Assembly: GCF_012273015.1 (NCBI RefSeq)
Contig: NZ_CP050954.1
Coordinates: forward strand, 4,256,001 to 4,320,000
Source: Hymenobacter sp. BT18
Lineage (GTDB): Bacteria > Bacteroidota > Bacteroidia > Cytophagales > Hymenobacteraceae
Direction of reading: 5' to 3'
DNA length: 64,000 nucleotides
Shown here in pieces: positions 1 through 8,233 of the stretch. The translations under genes were made by a program, and so were the position numbers. Position 1 is the stretch's first letter. Each line of letters opens with the position of its first letter. Under the pieces are notes generated by a model. It did not search any database, had not been told where the DNA came from, and saw nothing but the letters and a program-made list of their open reading frames with translations.

Positions 1-108
1 CGCCTGGCCGCCGAACAAGGCTGGGTTCTGCTGGGCCTACGCCAGGAAGAACAGTCGCTGGAGCAGGTGTTCCAACAGCTGACCACGCAAAATCCGGTGT
101 CATCCTGA
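1..108 (+). CDS. gldA: GldA C-terminal end (gliding ABC transporter ATPase), partial
   Basis: Only the last 35 codons and the stop are present; the frame is open from base 1 and ends in Val-Ser-Ser-stop. The fragment 'EEQSLEQVFQQLT' matches the usual tail of ABC-2 type ATPases ('LEEVFLQLT'). No Walker or signature motif is in view, so the name rests on context: gldF and gldG follow on the same strand, and in Bacteroidota GldA is the ATPase that pairs with GldF/GldG at the inner membrane. The last codons and the stop lie inside an inverted repeat, so the native C-terminus may have been altered by the repeat. Confidence 0.75.
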   Translation, partial: RLAAEQGWVLLGLRQEEQSLEQVFQQLTTQNPVSS

Positions 109-186
109 GCAGAGCGAAGGACCTTGTCACGCCTGAAAGAAGTCGTTTTAGCGTGATAAGGTCCTTCGCTCCGCTCAGGATGACAC
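97..186. repeat. Long inverted repeat, TGAGC-type dispersed element
   Basis: Two arms of 35 bases (97-131 and 152-186) are complementary at 33 positions around a 20-base loop. The arm begins GTGTCATCCTGAGC and continues AGCGAAGGACCTTG. The outer part resembles the elements at 28912, 31601 and 37032, which share GTCA(T/G)GCTGAGCG. It covers the gldA stop codon and fills most of the gldA-gldF gap. It could act as a transcript-stabilising or attenuating hairpin, or be a REP/MITE-like mobile relic. Confidence 0.85.
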
Positions 187-220
187 GTGGTCTTTTTCTC
201 TCACCAGTACATCAACGTCG

Positions 221-946
221 ATGTTCGCCATACTTCGCAAAGAATTTAATGCCTTCCTCAACTCCCCCGTGGCTTATGTGGTCATTGGCGTGTTCCTGGT
301 CGCAACTGGGCTGTTCGTGTGGGTATTCCCCGACTCCTCGGTGCTCGACTACGGGTTTGCCGACCTGCAGACGCTGTTCAACCTGGCTCCCTGGATATTC
401 CTGTTCCTGATTCCGGCCATCTGCATGCGCACGTTCGCGGAAGAGAAGAAAGCGGGCACTATTGAATTGCTGCTCACTCGCCCGCTCACCGACGGGCAGC
501 TGGTAGGAGGGAAGTACCTGGCCTGCCTGCTGCTGGCCCTGCTGGCCCTGGTGCCCACGCTACTCTATTACTACTCGGTGTACCAACTGGGCAACCCCGT
601 CGGCAATATTGACTCGGCGGCGTTTGCGGGTTCCTTTCTGGGGCTGGCGCTGCTGGCCGCGGTGTTTGCGGCCATTGGCGTATTGGCCTCCGCCCTCACG
701 CGGGACCAGATCATTGCTTTTCTGGTGGCCGTGGTGGGCTGCTTCCTGGTGTACTCCGGGTTCGATTCGGTGGCTTCGCTGTTTGATGGCGCCCCGGCCT
801 ACTACATTGGACAGTTTGGCATTGCCGCTCACTACCGCGACATGAGCAAGGGCCTGGTAGACTCCCGCGACCTGCTCTATTTCTTTTCCATCGTTGCCCT
901 GATGCTGGCTGCCACGCGCCTCGTGCTGCGCAGCCGCACCTGGTAA
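221..946 (+). CDS. gldF: GldF, gliding-motility ABC transporter permease
   Basis: This 241-residue integral membrane protein has about six hydrophobic segments (for example residues 17-36, 57-68, 98-117, 137-160, 167-185 and 219-235) and the ABC-2 permease signature 'FAEEKKAGTIELLLTRPLT' near residues 73-91, typical of GldF/NosY-like proteins. It would form the inner-membrane channel of the GldA-GldF-GldG transporter, which in Flavobacterium is needed for gliding and stability of the motility machinery. The ATG at 221 gives the usual start 'MFAILRKEFNAFLNSP'. gldG follows 43 bases downstream on the same strand, consistent with co-transcription. Confidence 0.92.
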   Translation: MFAILRKEFNAFLNSPVAYVVIGVFLVATGLFVWVFPDSSVLDYGFADLQTLFNLAPWIFLFLIPAICMRTFAEEKKAGTIELLLTRPLTDGQLVGGKYLACLLLALLALVPTLLYYYSVYQLGNPVGNIDSAAFAGSFLGLALLAAVFAAIGVLASALTRDQIIAFLVAVVGCFLVYSGFDSVASLFDGAPAYYIGQFGIAAHYRDMSKGLVDSRDLLYFFSIVALMLAATRLVLRSRTW

Positions 947-958
947 GCTTTTTCTTCT

Positions 959-982
959 GTCAACTGACCACCGTCAACTGAC
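959..982. repeat. Direct repeat GTCAACTGAC x2
   Basis: The decamer GTCAACTGAC occurs at 959-968 and 973-982, separated by CACC, in the short gldF-gldG gap. Its role is unknown; it may be a remnant of an intergenic repeat. Confidence 0.6.
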
Positions 983-989
983 AACCCGC

Positions 990-2702
990 ATGGAACAACC
1001 CGCTCCGATTTTTCCTACTCCCCGCAAACAGCGCGACTTGCTGCGCTTTGGCTTGTTTGCCCTGGCCTTGCTCGTGCTCAACTTTCTGGCCCAGCAATTT
1101 TTCTTTCGCCTCGATCTGACGGAGGACAAGCGCTACAGCATGTCGGCGGCTACCCAGCAACTACTGAGCAAGATGCCCGAGCCCGTAACGGTAACCGTGT
1201 ATCTGGCCGGGGACTTCCCACCGGCTTTTCGCCGCTTGGCGCAGGCTACGCGCGAAACGCTGGATGAAATGCAGCTGCAGTCGGGCTCCAAGCTGCGCTA
1301 CGTGTTTGTTGACCCGTCGGCGGCGGCCTCCGAGGAAGCCCGCAACAAAGAGTTTCAGCGCCTGATGCAGAAAGGGCTGCAGCCGACCAACCTAGGTGCC
1401 AACGAAAACGGGAAGCGCGTCGAGAAGATTATTTTCCCCTGGGCTACCATCACGGTTGGCAACCGGGAGCAGAACGTACTGCTCCTGCGCGGCAACCAGG
1501 CCGCTCCGCCCGATGTGCGTCTGAACCAAAGCATTGAAGGGCTGGAATATGAATTGGCCAGCGCCATCCGGCGGCTGCAGCCCAATCAGCGCCGCATCAT
1601 TGGCATAGTGGAAGGCCACGGCGAACTGGATAACCTGCAGATGGCCGATATGATCGGGACACTGCAGCGCGACTACAACGTGTACCGCGTGGATCTGAGC
1701 AAGGTGCCCAGCCTCAAACCGCTGGCGGCGGTGATTGTAGCCAAGCCCCAGCGGCCGTACACCGAGGAGGAGAAATTCAAGCTGGATGAGTACATCACCC
1801 AGGGTGGTAGGGCCATGTTTTTTGTGGATCAGATGCGGGTAAACCTCGACAGCGCCAACCGGGGTGGTATGCTGTCTTTCCCCCAGGAGCTGAACCTGAA
1901 CGACCTACTCTTCAAGTACGGCGTGCGGCTGAACGGGGACCTGGTGCTTGACCTGAACTCCGGCCTTATCCCGCTGGTAACGGGCATGACGGGCAACAAG
2001 CCCCAGGTGGAGCCTATGCCCTGGCAGTTTTACCCCATCGTCAACGCCTTTAGCCCGCACCCCATCACGCGCAACCTCGACGCGGTGTACCTGAAGTTTG
2101 CGGGAACCATCGACACCGTAAAGGCCCGCGGAATTCGTAAAACGCCGCTGTTTTTCACTTCGCGCTATTCCCGGGTGCTACCGGCGCCAGTGCCTATCAA
2201 CCTCAACGATGCCCGCCTGCCACCCGACCCCAAGCTGTACACGGCGGGTCCCAAGCCTGTGGGTTACCTGCTGGAAGGTCAGTTTAGTTCGCTGTTTGCC
2301 AACCGCACCAAGCCCGGGACCACGCAGTTTCAGCCCCCTCAGTCGCCGCAGGCCCAGCCAGGCAAGGTACTAGTCGTGTCGGATGGGGACTTTGTGCGCA
2401 ACGATGTGGATACCAAAACCAACCGCCCCCTGCGCCTGGGCTACGACCGACTGGCTACTACCGAGTTTGCCAACCGGGAATTGGTACAAAATGCGGCTGA
2501 TTTTCTGCTGGATGAAACCGGCCTCATTGCCGTTCGTAGCAAGGAAATAACCCTGCGGCCCCTGGACAAGGTGAAAGTAAACGAGGAGAAGCGCCGCTGG
2601 CAGTTGCTGAATATTGGAATTCCCTTACTGATGCTGGCGTTGTTCGGGCTCGGGCGGGCCTGGCTGCGCCGGCGGCGTTACGCATCCTTTATCGAAGGAT
2701 AG
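990..2702 (+). CDS. gldG: GldG, gliding-motility ABC transporter auxiliary subunit
   Basis: This 570-residue protein has an N-terminal membrane anchor (residues about 17-36), a long extracytoplasmic GldG/ABC-transporter-auxiliary domain (for example 'DLTEDKRYSMS' at 42-52 and 'GIVEGHGELDN' near 206) and a C-terminal membrane helix (about 543-562) followed by an Arg-rich tail. This is the standard GldG layout. The region around 'VLVVSDGDFVRND' (about residue 465) is conserved in the family. It should work with GldA and GldF at the inner membrane. The ATG at 990 fits the expected short cytoplasmic leader. Confidence 0.93.
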   Translation: MEQPAPIFPTPRKQRDLLRFGLFALALLVLNFLAQQFFFRLDLTEDKRYSMSAATQQLLSKMPEPVTVTVYLAGDFPPAFRRLAQATRETLDEMQLQSGSKLRYVFVDPSAAASEEARNKEFQRLMQKGLQPTNLGANENGKRVEKIIFPWATITVGNREQNVLLLRGNQAAPPDVRLNQSIEGLEYELASAIRRLQPNQRRIIGIVEGHGELDNLQMADMIGTLQRDYNVYRVDLSKVPSLKPLAAVIVAKPQRPYTEEEKFKLDEYITQGGRAMFFVDQMRVNLDSANRGGMLSFPQELNLNDLLFKYGVRLNGDLVLDLNSGLIPLVTGMTGNKPQVEPMPWQFYPIVNAFSPHPITRNLDAVYLKFAGTIDTVKARGIRKTPLFFTSRYSRVLPAPVPINLNDARLPPDPKLYTAGPKPVGYLLEGQFSSLFANRTKPGTTQFQPPQSPQAQPGKVLVVSDGDFVRNDVDTKTNRPLRLGYDRLATTEFANRELVQNAADFLLDETGLIAVRSKEITLRPLDKVKVNEEKRRWQLLNIGIPLLMLALFGLGRAWLRRRRYASFIEG

Positions 2703-2741
2703 ACTTGAGAGGTTGGTTTAGTGTTCAGTAAAACAGATTAC

Positions 2742-4004
2742 ATGAATTTTTCCGCTGCAGAAAAAAAGCAAGTTGCCCCGATTTTTGACTACCAGCTGGA
2801 AAGTCTCCGGGGACTGGCTGCTTTTGTGGTTGTATTGGCGCACGTTTTTTCCCGCGACTTTCATTTAGATCCGGCTTATCGAATGCAGGGTATTCTGCAG
2901 TTTACTCCGCCCGGGCATTTAAGTGTTATTGTATTTTTTATTTTGTCGGGCTACGTGATTGGCCTTACCAACCAAAACCCCATTTCAACGAATACGCTGC
3001 GGTATGAGTATTTGAAAAAACGCTTGGTGCGACTTTATCCACTGTATATAGTGGCTATAGTCCTCACCATTCTTATATCGGCTGCGTGTAATCTGTATTA
3101 TTCTTATCAGAATATTGCCTGGCACCTGATGTTCGGGCAAGTGGCTATGGCCCCGGTATTACATTATAACTTGCCTTTATGGTCGTTGAGCTATGAAATT
3201 GTCTATTATGTTCTGTTTCTGGTTCTTTCTACCTATAAAATAAATCCGCTGCGCGCAGCGCTGATTTTCCTATTACTCGGCCTGATTAGCCGAATCTGCC
3301 AGGGGCCAATGGCGTCTTCCGTAGTTTCTTACAGCTACGGCGCTTGTTTCTGGTTTATTGGGGTGGCTATTGCTAAAATGCCACGCGAAAACACGCCTAT
3401 CAATTACGGAGCTTTGCTGGCTATGCTCGTGCTTATGCTCAGTTACGAACGGCTTAATCTGGTAGCCAGCTTTATTGAGCGCACGGGCCTGGATTTTACG
3501 GAACATGAAGTTCCATCCTTTTTCCAGCGTGCTATTTCTTTGTCGGATTTAAGCTACCTGATATTTTGCCTGCCGTTAATCATGAACTTTACCAACCGTT
3601 CGTTTAAAGGTATGCTGCTAATGGAACGACTTTCATTTGTCATTCCAGGCCTATACTTGGTAGTATATGTGGTATCGGGGAAAATTCTGCAGGAACACTT
3701 GCTTAATACGCTCTATATACCTGGGTTGCTGTACGTAGCTTCTATCTTGATTTATTTGTTTCAGCACGAATTCAATGACATTGGAAATGCTATGCTGAAA
3801 AAAGTATATGGGTTGGGCAGTGTTTCCTACGGGATATATATTATTCACTTTCCCATTCTTATGCTTTTCAATGAAATAGACTACTTCAGTGGCAGCGGCT
3901 TCACTTTTACAGCGCGCGTAGCCATTTACTTAGTCGTCGTATTTGCCTTGGGTTACCTGCTGGAGCGCCGGTTCCAGCCTTGGATTAAGGCAAAGCTCAT
4001 GTAG
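2742..4004 (+). CDS. Acyltransferase family 3 (OafA/YrhL-like) membrane protein
   Basis: This polytopic protein of about 420 residues opens with 'LESLRGLAAFVVVLAHVF', where the Arg and the His ten residues later match the catalytic Arg/His pair of acyltransferase-3 proteins. About ten hydrophobic segments follow. Members O-acylate sugars of surface glycans or peptidoglycan using cytoplasmic acyl-CoA. ATG 2742 was chosen; an in-frame GTG at 2721 would add seven residues. Base composition is clearly more AT-rich than gldG and dnaN, with many TTA, ATA and AAA codons, which suggests acquisition from elsewhere. Its substrate cannot be read from the sequence. Confidence 0.85.
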   Translation: MNFSAAEKKQVAPIFDYQLESLRGLAAFVVVLAHVFSRDFHLDPAYRMQGILQFTPPGHLSVIVFFILSGYVIGLTNQNPISTNTLRYEYLKKRLVRLYPLYIVAIVLTILISAACNLYYSYQNIAWHLMFGQVAMAPVLHYNLPLWSLSYEIVYYVLFLVLSTYKINPLRAALIFLLLGLISRICQGPMASSVVSYSYGACFWFIGVAIAKMPRENTPINYGALLAMLVLMLSYERLNLVASFIERTGLDFTEHEVPSFFQRAISLSDLSYLIFCLPLIMNFTNRSFKGMLLMERLSFVIPGLYLVVYVVSGKILQEHLLNTLYIPGLLYVASILIYLFQHEFNDIGNAMLKKVYGLGSVSYGIYIIHFPILMLFNEIDYFSGSGFTFTARVAIYLVVVFALGYLLERRFQPWIKAKLM

Positions 4005-4126
4005 TTCAGGCCTGGGGCGGCGCATCGGCGAGGCCGCGCTGCGGTTGGGCGTCGGTAAGCTTACGGAGGGCCGCAACGAAGGCAGAATAGGCTTAGCAGC
4101 GCGTAGCAAACCCGGTGGCGGTTTCC

Positions 4127-4134
4127 TATCTTTG
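4127..4134 (+). promoter_or_regulatory. Bacteroidota -7 element upstream of dnaN
   Basis: TATCTTTG matches the Bacteroidota TAnnTTTG consensus and lies 35 bases before the dnaN ATG. No convincing -33 TTG is seen at the expected distance. Confidence 0.55.
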
Positions 4135-4169
4135 TCCTCTTCCAAAAACGCCCGACAACCGCCCGCCAT

Positions 4170-5294
4170 ATGAAGTTCATCGTCTCGTCTTCCGCCTTGC
4201 TCAAGCAGCTACAGAGCATCAATGGCGTGGTTACGAACAACCCCGTAGTACCCATTCTGGAGAACTTCCTCTTCGAGATTGAAGAAAGCAAGCTGACTAT
4301 TACGGCCTCGGACCTGGAAACCAGCATGATAACCGAGCTGCCGGTGGAAGCCCGCGAAAGTGGCCGCATTGCCGCTCCCGCTCGCATCCTGCTCGATACG
4401 CTCAAAAATCTGCCCGACCAGCCCGTGACCTTCACGTTGGACGAGGAAACGTATACCATCGAAATCAGCTCGGCCAACGGGCGCTACAAGCTGGCCGGCG
4501 AAAACGCTACCGACTTTCCCCGGGTACCCGTAGTGAAAGGCTCGGCACCCATCGAAATTCCTTCGTCCTCGCTGTCGCGCGCTATCAACAAAACCATCTT
4601 CGCCGTTAGCACCGACGAGCTGCGCCCAGCCATGACCGGGGTGCTTATTCAGTTGGCCGACAGCCAGGTGACCTTTGTGGCGACGGACGGACACCGCCTG
4701 CTGCGCTACCGCCGCCAGGATGTGGGTGCTGGCCAAACGGCTAACCTCATTGTGCCGCGCAAAGCCTTTAACCTACTCAAAAACGCCTTGCCCTCCGAGG
4801 CTACCACGGTGCGCGTAGAGTTCAACCACTCCAACGCCTTCTTCTCCTTCAACCAGATGCGCCTGGTGTGCCGCCTGATTGATGAGCGGTACCCCGACTA
4901 CGAAAACGTAATTCCGGTGAGCAACCCCAACAAGCTCATCATCGACCGCGCGGCGCTGCTCAACTCGGTTAAGCGGATTGCCATCTACTCCAACAAAACC
5001 ACGCACCAAGTGCGGTTCCGCCTGGCAGGCTCCGAACTGACGGTTTCGGCCGAGGACCTGGACTTCTCCAATGAAGCCAACGAAAAGCTGGCCTGCCAAT
5101 ACGACGGCGAGGATATGGAAATTGGCTTCAACGCGAAGTTCCTGATCGAAATGCTGTCGAACATCGACTCCGAAGAAATTACGCTGGAGTTGAGCACGCC
5201 CAACCGGGCCGGCCTGCTCATGCCCACCATTGCCGACGACAACGAAAGCATCCTGATGCTGGTAATGCCGGTGATGCTGAACAACTACGTGTAA
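4170..5294 (+). CDS. dnaN: DNA polymerase III subunit beta (sliding clamp)
   Basis: This 374-residue protein has the normal length for DnaN and its N-terminus 'MKFIVSSSALLKQLQSI'. The three clamp domains are represented by 'VPILENFLFEI' (about 27-37), 'TDELRPAMTGVLIQL' (about 149) and 'ATDGHRLLRYRR' (about 171). The C-terminus ends in 'LVMPVMLNNYV', close to the conserved 'MPMRL' end. The dimeric ring tethers DNA polymerase to the template. It appears monocistronic, with its own TAnnTTTG promoter, and is not next to dnaA. Confidence 0.97.
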   Translation: MKFIVSSSALLKQLQSINGVVTNNPVVPILENFLFEIEESKLTITASDLETSMITELPVEARESGRIAAPARILLDTLKNLPDQPVTFTLDEETYTIEISSANGRYKLAGENATDFPRVPVVKGSAPIEIPSSSLSRAINKTIFAVSTDELRPAMTGVLIQLADSQVTFVATDGHRLLRYRRQDVGAGQTANLIVPRKAFNLLKNALPSEATTVRVEFNHSNAFFSFNQMRLVCRLIDERYPDYENVIPVSNPNKLIIDRAALLNSVKRIAIYSNKTTHQVRFRLAGSELTVSAEDLDFSNEANEKLACQYDGEDMEIGFNAKFLIEMLSNIDSEEITLELSTPNRAGLLMPTIADDNESILMLVMPVMLNNYV

Positions 5295-5438
5295 GTTTTT
5301 AATGGCTTACTTGCTAGCGAGTTAAATGGTTGGTCGTGCTAGCGGCCAGCCATTTCGCTTATGTAGCGGTTGTGCCTTTTCTTGTTTGAGAGGCTACTAC
5401 TTACGGATGTAGCCATTCAGCCATCTAACTATCCAACC

Positions 5439-5777
5439 ATGAAAAAATCTGAAATTCGCTTCAGCATTGCCCTCGACGACCAGAAAGTGCCCGAAGCCAT
5501 CAGTTGGCAGGCTACTGATGCCGGCCCCGATATTCACTTTGCCAAGGCCATCAACATTGCCTTGTGGGACCGAGACGAACGCGGTACTATGAAGATAGAC
5601 CTCTGGACCAAAGAAATGCCCGTTGACGAAATGAAGCATTTCTACGTGGATACCATCGGAGCCATGGCAGAGAGCATCGTTACGGCCACCAACGACTCCG
5701 TGATGGCTACCAAGATGCGCGACTTATGCCGCGAACTAATGAACCATCTGGAAGAAGAACAGAAAAAGCAGAAATAG
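5439..5777 (+). CDS. gldC: GldC, gliding-motility protein
   Basis: The protein is 112 residues from 'MKKSEIRFSIALDDQKVPE' and ends in a Glu/Lys-rich tail. Small size, absence of a signal peptide and the 'MKKSEI..F...LD...VPE' start match GldC, a cytoplasmic gliding-associated protein of Bacteroidota. ATG 5439 was preferred to an in-frame TTG 23 codons upstream because the family starts there. The gene stands alone between dnaN and a strong terminator. Confidence 0.88.
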   Translation: MKKSEIRFSIALDDQKVPEAISWQATDAGPDIHFAKAINIALWDRDERGTMKIDLWTKEMPVDEMKHFYVDTIGAMAESIVTATNDSVMATKMRDLCRELMNHLEEEQKKQK

Positions 5778-5785
5778 ATCAACGT

Positions 5786-5824
5786 AAAAAGGCCCCTCCT
5801 TACGAAGTCAGGAGGGGCCTTTTG
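5786..5824. terminator. Bidirectional intrinsic terminator
   Basis: A GC-rich stem (GGCCCCTCCT paired with AGGAGGGGCC) is flanked by an A-run on the left and a T-run on the right. It therefore works for gldC on + and for the converging gene on -. Confidence 0.9.
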
Positions 5825-5847
5825 TTATAAACAAAGGTGTATGGACC

Positions 5848-6390
5848 CTAACGGCCACGGGCTCGGGTACTGGCTGGCTTGGTAGGGGGTGTTTCACTCG
5901 CCGGAGCCAGCACAGCGCCTTTACTACCCGCCGGTGCCGGATTCTGGACGGAGTTCACGAAACGCGTATTAGCCGCCGTAGCGGCATAGTCCTTATCGTA
6001 CTTATAGAACGAGGCGCGGGAGCCGTAGTATGAGCTGTACTGATCGGTACTAAGAATGGCCTGCAGTTCCTTGTCCCGCTCTTTGCAGACGCCTTGGCAT
6101 TGCTGATCAATCAGCTGGGAGTTGCCGGCGTGCTTTTGCTCAATGGCCGCCATCTTGGCTACTTTGTCTTCGTTGATGGCCCGCAAGCGGGAAGCCTGGT
6201 AGCCGTTAAGCCGGAGCTGGCGCACCATTTGGTCGGAGAGGCGGTCGGCCCGTTGGGTTACTGCTGGGTTCAGGCGGGGCGAGGCCTGCGTTTTATCCCG
6301 GCTAACAGCAAGCTGGTTGGTTTGTTGAGCCTGCGCTGCGGTAGCTACCGAAGCCAGCAACAGGGCCGTAAAAGCAAGTGTATGTCGCAT
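5848..6390 (-). CDS. Secreted hypothetical protein, Spy/LTXXQ-like
   Basis: This 180-residue protein begins with a signal peptide ('MRHTLAFTALLLASVATAAQA') followed by a helical region with 'LSDQMVRQLRLNGYQASRL' and 'ILSTDQYSSYYG', the spacing seen in Spy/CpxP-like periplasmic LTXXQ proteins. Two cysteines sit in 'QCQGVCKE' (about residue 99). The C-terminus is Pro/Ala/Thr-rich and disordered. A periplasmic stress-related chaperone-like role is possible by resemblance only. A similar smaller protein is encoded at 31762-32223. Confidence 0.6.
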   Translation of the reverse strand: MRHTLAFTALLLASVATAAQAQQTNQLAVSRDKTQASPRLNPAVTQRADRLSDQMVRQLRLNGYQASRLRAINEDKVAKMAAIEQKHAGNSQLIDQQCQGVCKERDKELQAILSTDQYSSYYGSRASFYKYDKDYAATAANTRFVNSVQNPAPAGSKGAVLAPASETPPTKPASTRARGR

Positions 6391-6510
6391 GGTCTGGGTT
6401 CGTTAACGGGGTAAGTAAACAGCAACTACGAGCACCAGAAAAACTGCCGCTGCCCGCAGGCTATGCCATTCCCTAACGAAAAACTGTGCCAGGGAGTTTA
6501 TCGGAAAGCA

Positions 6511-6546
6511 AAAAGTGCTGCCTGTGGTAGCACAGACAGCACTTTT
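6511..6546 (-). terminator. Intrinsic terminator of the dcd operon
   Basis: AAAAGTGCTG and CTGTG pair with CACAG and CAGCACTTTT around a short loop. Read on the - strand the stem is followed by TTTTTGC, just after the dcd stop. Confidence 0.85.
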
Positions 6547-6565
6547 AACTGGGGATAAAGAAGCG

Positions 6566-7102
6566 CTAAAACTGGTTTTTCCACATCATCGATTCCACCG
6601 GCTTTACCGTCCGCTCGTTGTACTTGGCGTTGGGCTTGCGGTTGTAGAAGTTCTCCACGTTGCCTTGCACGGTAAAGTAGATCAGTTGGCCTACCGGCAT
6701 TAGGTGGTACACCCGCACCGGCATCGACACGCTTATTTCCAGCGTCCAGGTATTGCAGAAGCCGATATCTCCCTTGCCGGCAGTGGCGTGAATATCGATG
6801 CCCAGGCGCCCGACGCTGCTCTTGCCTTCCAGGAAGGGGACGTGGGCATGGCTTTCGGTGTATTCCTCCGTCACGCCCAAGTAGAGGGTGCCCGGTTGGA
6901 GGACGAAGCCTTCGGCCGGAATTTCAAATACGTCGATTTCGTTGTGCTTACGCGCATCCAGCACGGCGTCGCGGTAGGTAGCCAGGTAGCGGCCCAAGTG
7001 TACGTCGTAGGAATTGGTGCCGAGGCAAGCTCGGTCGTAGGGCTCAATGACGATGTTGCCCTGCTCAATTTCAGCGAGGATCTGCTGGTCGGTAAGAATC
7101 AT
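6566..7102 (-). CDS. dcd: dCTP deaminase
   Basis: The 178-residue protein matches Dcd in length and motifs: 'MILTDQQIL' start, 'GTNSYDVHLG' (about 28-37), 'FLEGKSSVGRLGIDIHATAG' (about 90-109) and 'CNTWTLEISV' (about 116) with the catalytic Glu. It converts dCTP to dUTP for dTMP synthesis and acts as a cytosolic trimer. The start lies 23 bases after the stop of the upstream membrane-protein gene, so the two are likely co-transcribed. Confidence 0.95.
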   Translation of the reverse strand: MILTDQQILAEIEQGNIVIEPYDRACLGTNSYDVHLGRYLATYRDAVLDARKHNEIDVFEIPAEGFVLQPGTLYLGVTEEYTESHAHVPFLEGKSSVGRLGIDIHATAGKGDIGFCNTWTLEISVSMPVRVYHLMPVGQLIYFTVQGNVENFYNRKPNAKYNERTVKPVESMMWKNQF

Positions 7103-7125
7103 GCGGTTTAGTCGGAAAGTGCAGT

Positions 7126-8022
7126 CTAGGAGTCGTCACCGTCTTCGTAACGGTCTTCGGGCAGGCCTGCCCGGCGTTTCACCGGCGAAAAAGCAGCTTC
7201 GGGCGCATCTTCCTCCAAATCATCATCTGCCTGCGGCTCGTACGCACCGTCGAGGCGGCGCTGCAGTTCGGGCACCGTTACCAACGTCAGGCGCAGCGTC
7301 AGGCCTAAAGCGGCGGCGGCCATCAGGAAGGAAAGATAATCGAGGAGTCCGTAGCGTGAGGGTACACCGGCTTCGGGGGCAGCATTGCTGGTAAGCGCCC
7401 CGGTGCGACTTGCCGTGGTGGGCGCTACGGTTTCCGGCTCGGGCGCCGGGTCTTCAATCGGCGAGGCAAGGGGAGCTTCCGCATCCACGTCGGCCGGGGG
7501 TACGGCGGCCCCATCGGCGGCCAGGGCTGCGGGCTCGGGGTCTTCGGAGGCATTGAACTGAGCGGTACCCTGCTTGATGACGCGCTGCAAAGCGCGAATC
7601 AGAGCTACCCGCTCATCGCGCGGCAGCACCCGGATAAAAAACTCAAAGTTGCGGTCGATGAGAATGGAGTTCAGCTGCTTTTCGAACTCCACCAAATCCG
7701 TACGCCCCTTACCAAAGCGGCCTTTGTAGCGTTCCGATACGCCGTTGTAGTTATGAAACAGCGTTTTGAGGTCACTGCGGTCGGCAAAATCGTCGAACTC
7801 CCGCCGCGCTTTGGCCGTGCGGAGCGTAACGGGAAACTTGCGCCGCGTAAACGACCGGTCGTACACCGTTTCCATGGTACGGAAATTCAGCTCGTCCACG
7901 GTGCGGTCGAACAGACGCTTATTGGCGGCGGCCGGCGTTTCGGTTTGGGCCAGCAGGGTGGCCGGCCCGGCGAGCCACAGCAGCACGAAAAGCAGGAGCA
8001 GCTGGCGAAGTCGGGGCATAGA
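7126..8022 (-). CDS. Hypothetical exported, membrane-anchored protein
   Basis: From the second Met (chosen because 'MPRLRQLLLLFVLLWLAGP' gives a clean signal peptide) the protein is about 298 residues. A helical, charged region (about 25-160, for example 'FDRTVDELNFRTMETVYDR') is followed by an acidic Pro/Ala/Glu linker, one membrane segment ('YLSFLMAAAALGLTLRLTLV') and an acidic tail. No known family was recognised. It sits directly upstream of dcd on the same strand, which need not imply shared function. GACCTTTG, one base off TAnnTTTG, lies 18 bases before the start on the - strand. Confidence 0.65.
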   Translation of the reverse strand, partial: SMPRLRQLLLLFVLLWLAGPATLLAQTETPAAANKRLFDRTVDELNFRTMETVYDRSFTRRKFPVTLRTAKARREFDDFADRSDLKTLFHNYNGVSERYKGRFGKGRTDLVEFEKQLNSILIDRNFEFFIRVLPRDERVALIRALQRVIKQGTAQFNASEDPEPAALAADGAAVPPADVDAEAPLASPIEDPAPEPETVAPTTASRTGALTSNAAPEAGVPSRYGLLDYLSFLMAAAALGLTLRLTLVTVPELQRRLDGAYEPQADDDLEEDAPEAAFSPVKRRAGLPEDRYEDGDDS

Positions 8023-8052
8023 AGGAGAGGAGTTTCGCCGCAAAGGTCGGTT

Positions 8053-8073
8053 ATAATGTGCTCATGTGCTAAT
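8053..8073. repeat. Degenerate copy of the TGTGCTGATGTG repeat
   Basis: TAATGTGCTCATGTGCTAATG closely resembles parts of the long inverted repeat at 23166-23247 and is probably a decayed partial copy. The rest of the gap up to hemL shows nothing recognisable. Confidence 0.5.
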
Positions 8074-8233
8074 GCGGGCGCAAGGTGCTACTGACGCGTT
8101 GCTTGGGTGAAATGAAGCCGGGATTCAAGCCCACTGCTATCCAGACCAAACAGTGGGCGAAGTCATAGCCCGTTATTAACCCCGCTATGCCACGTAAGGC
8201 AAGGTGTTGTAGTAGCACGCGCGCTGCAACGGT

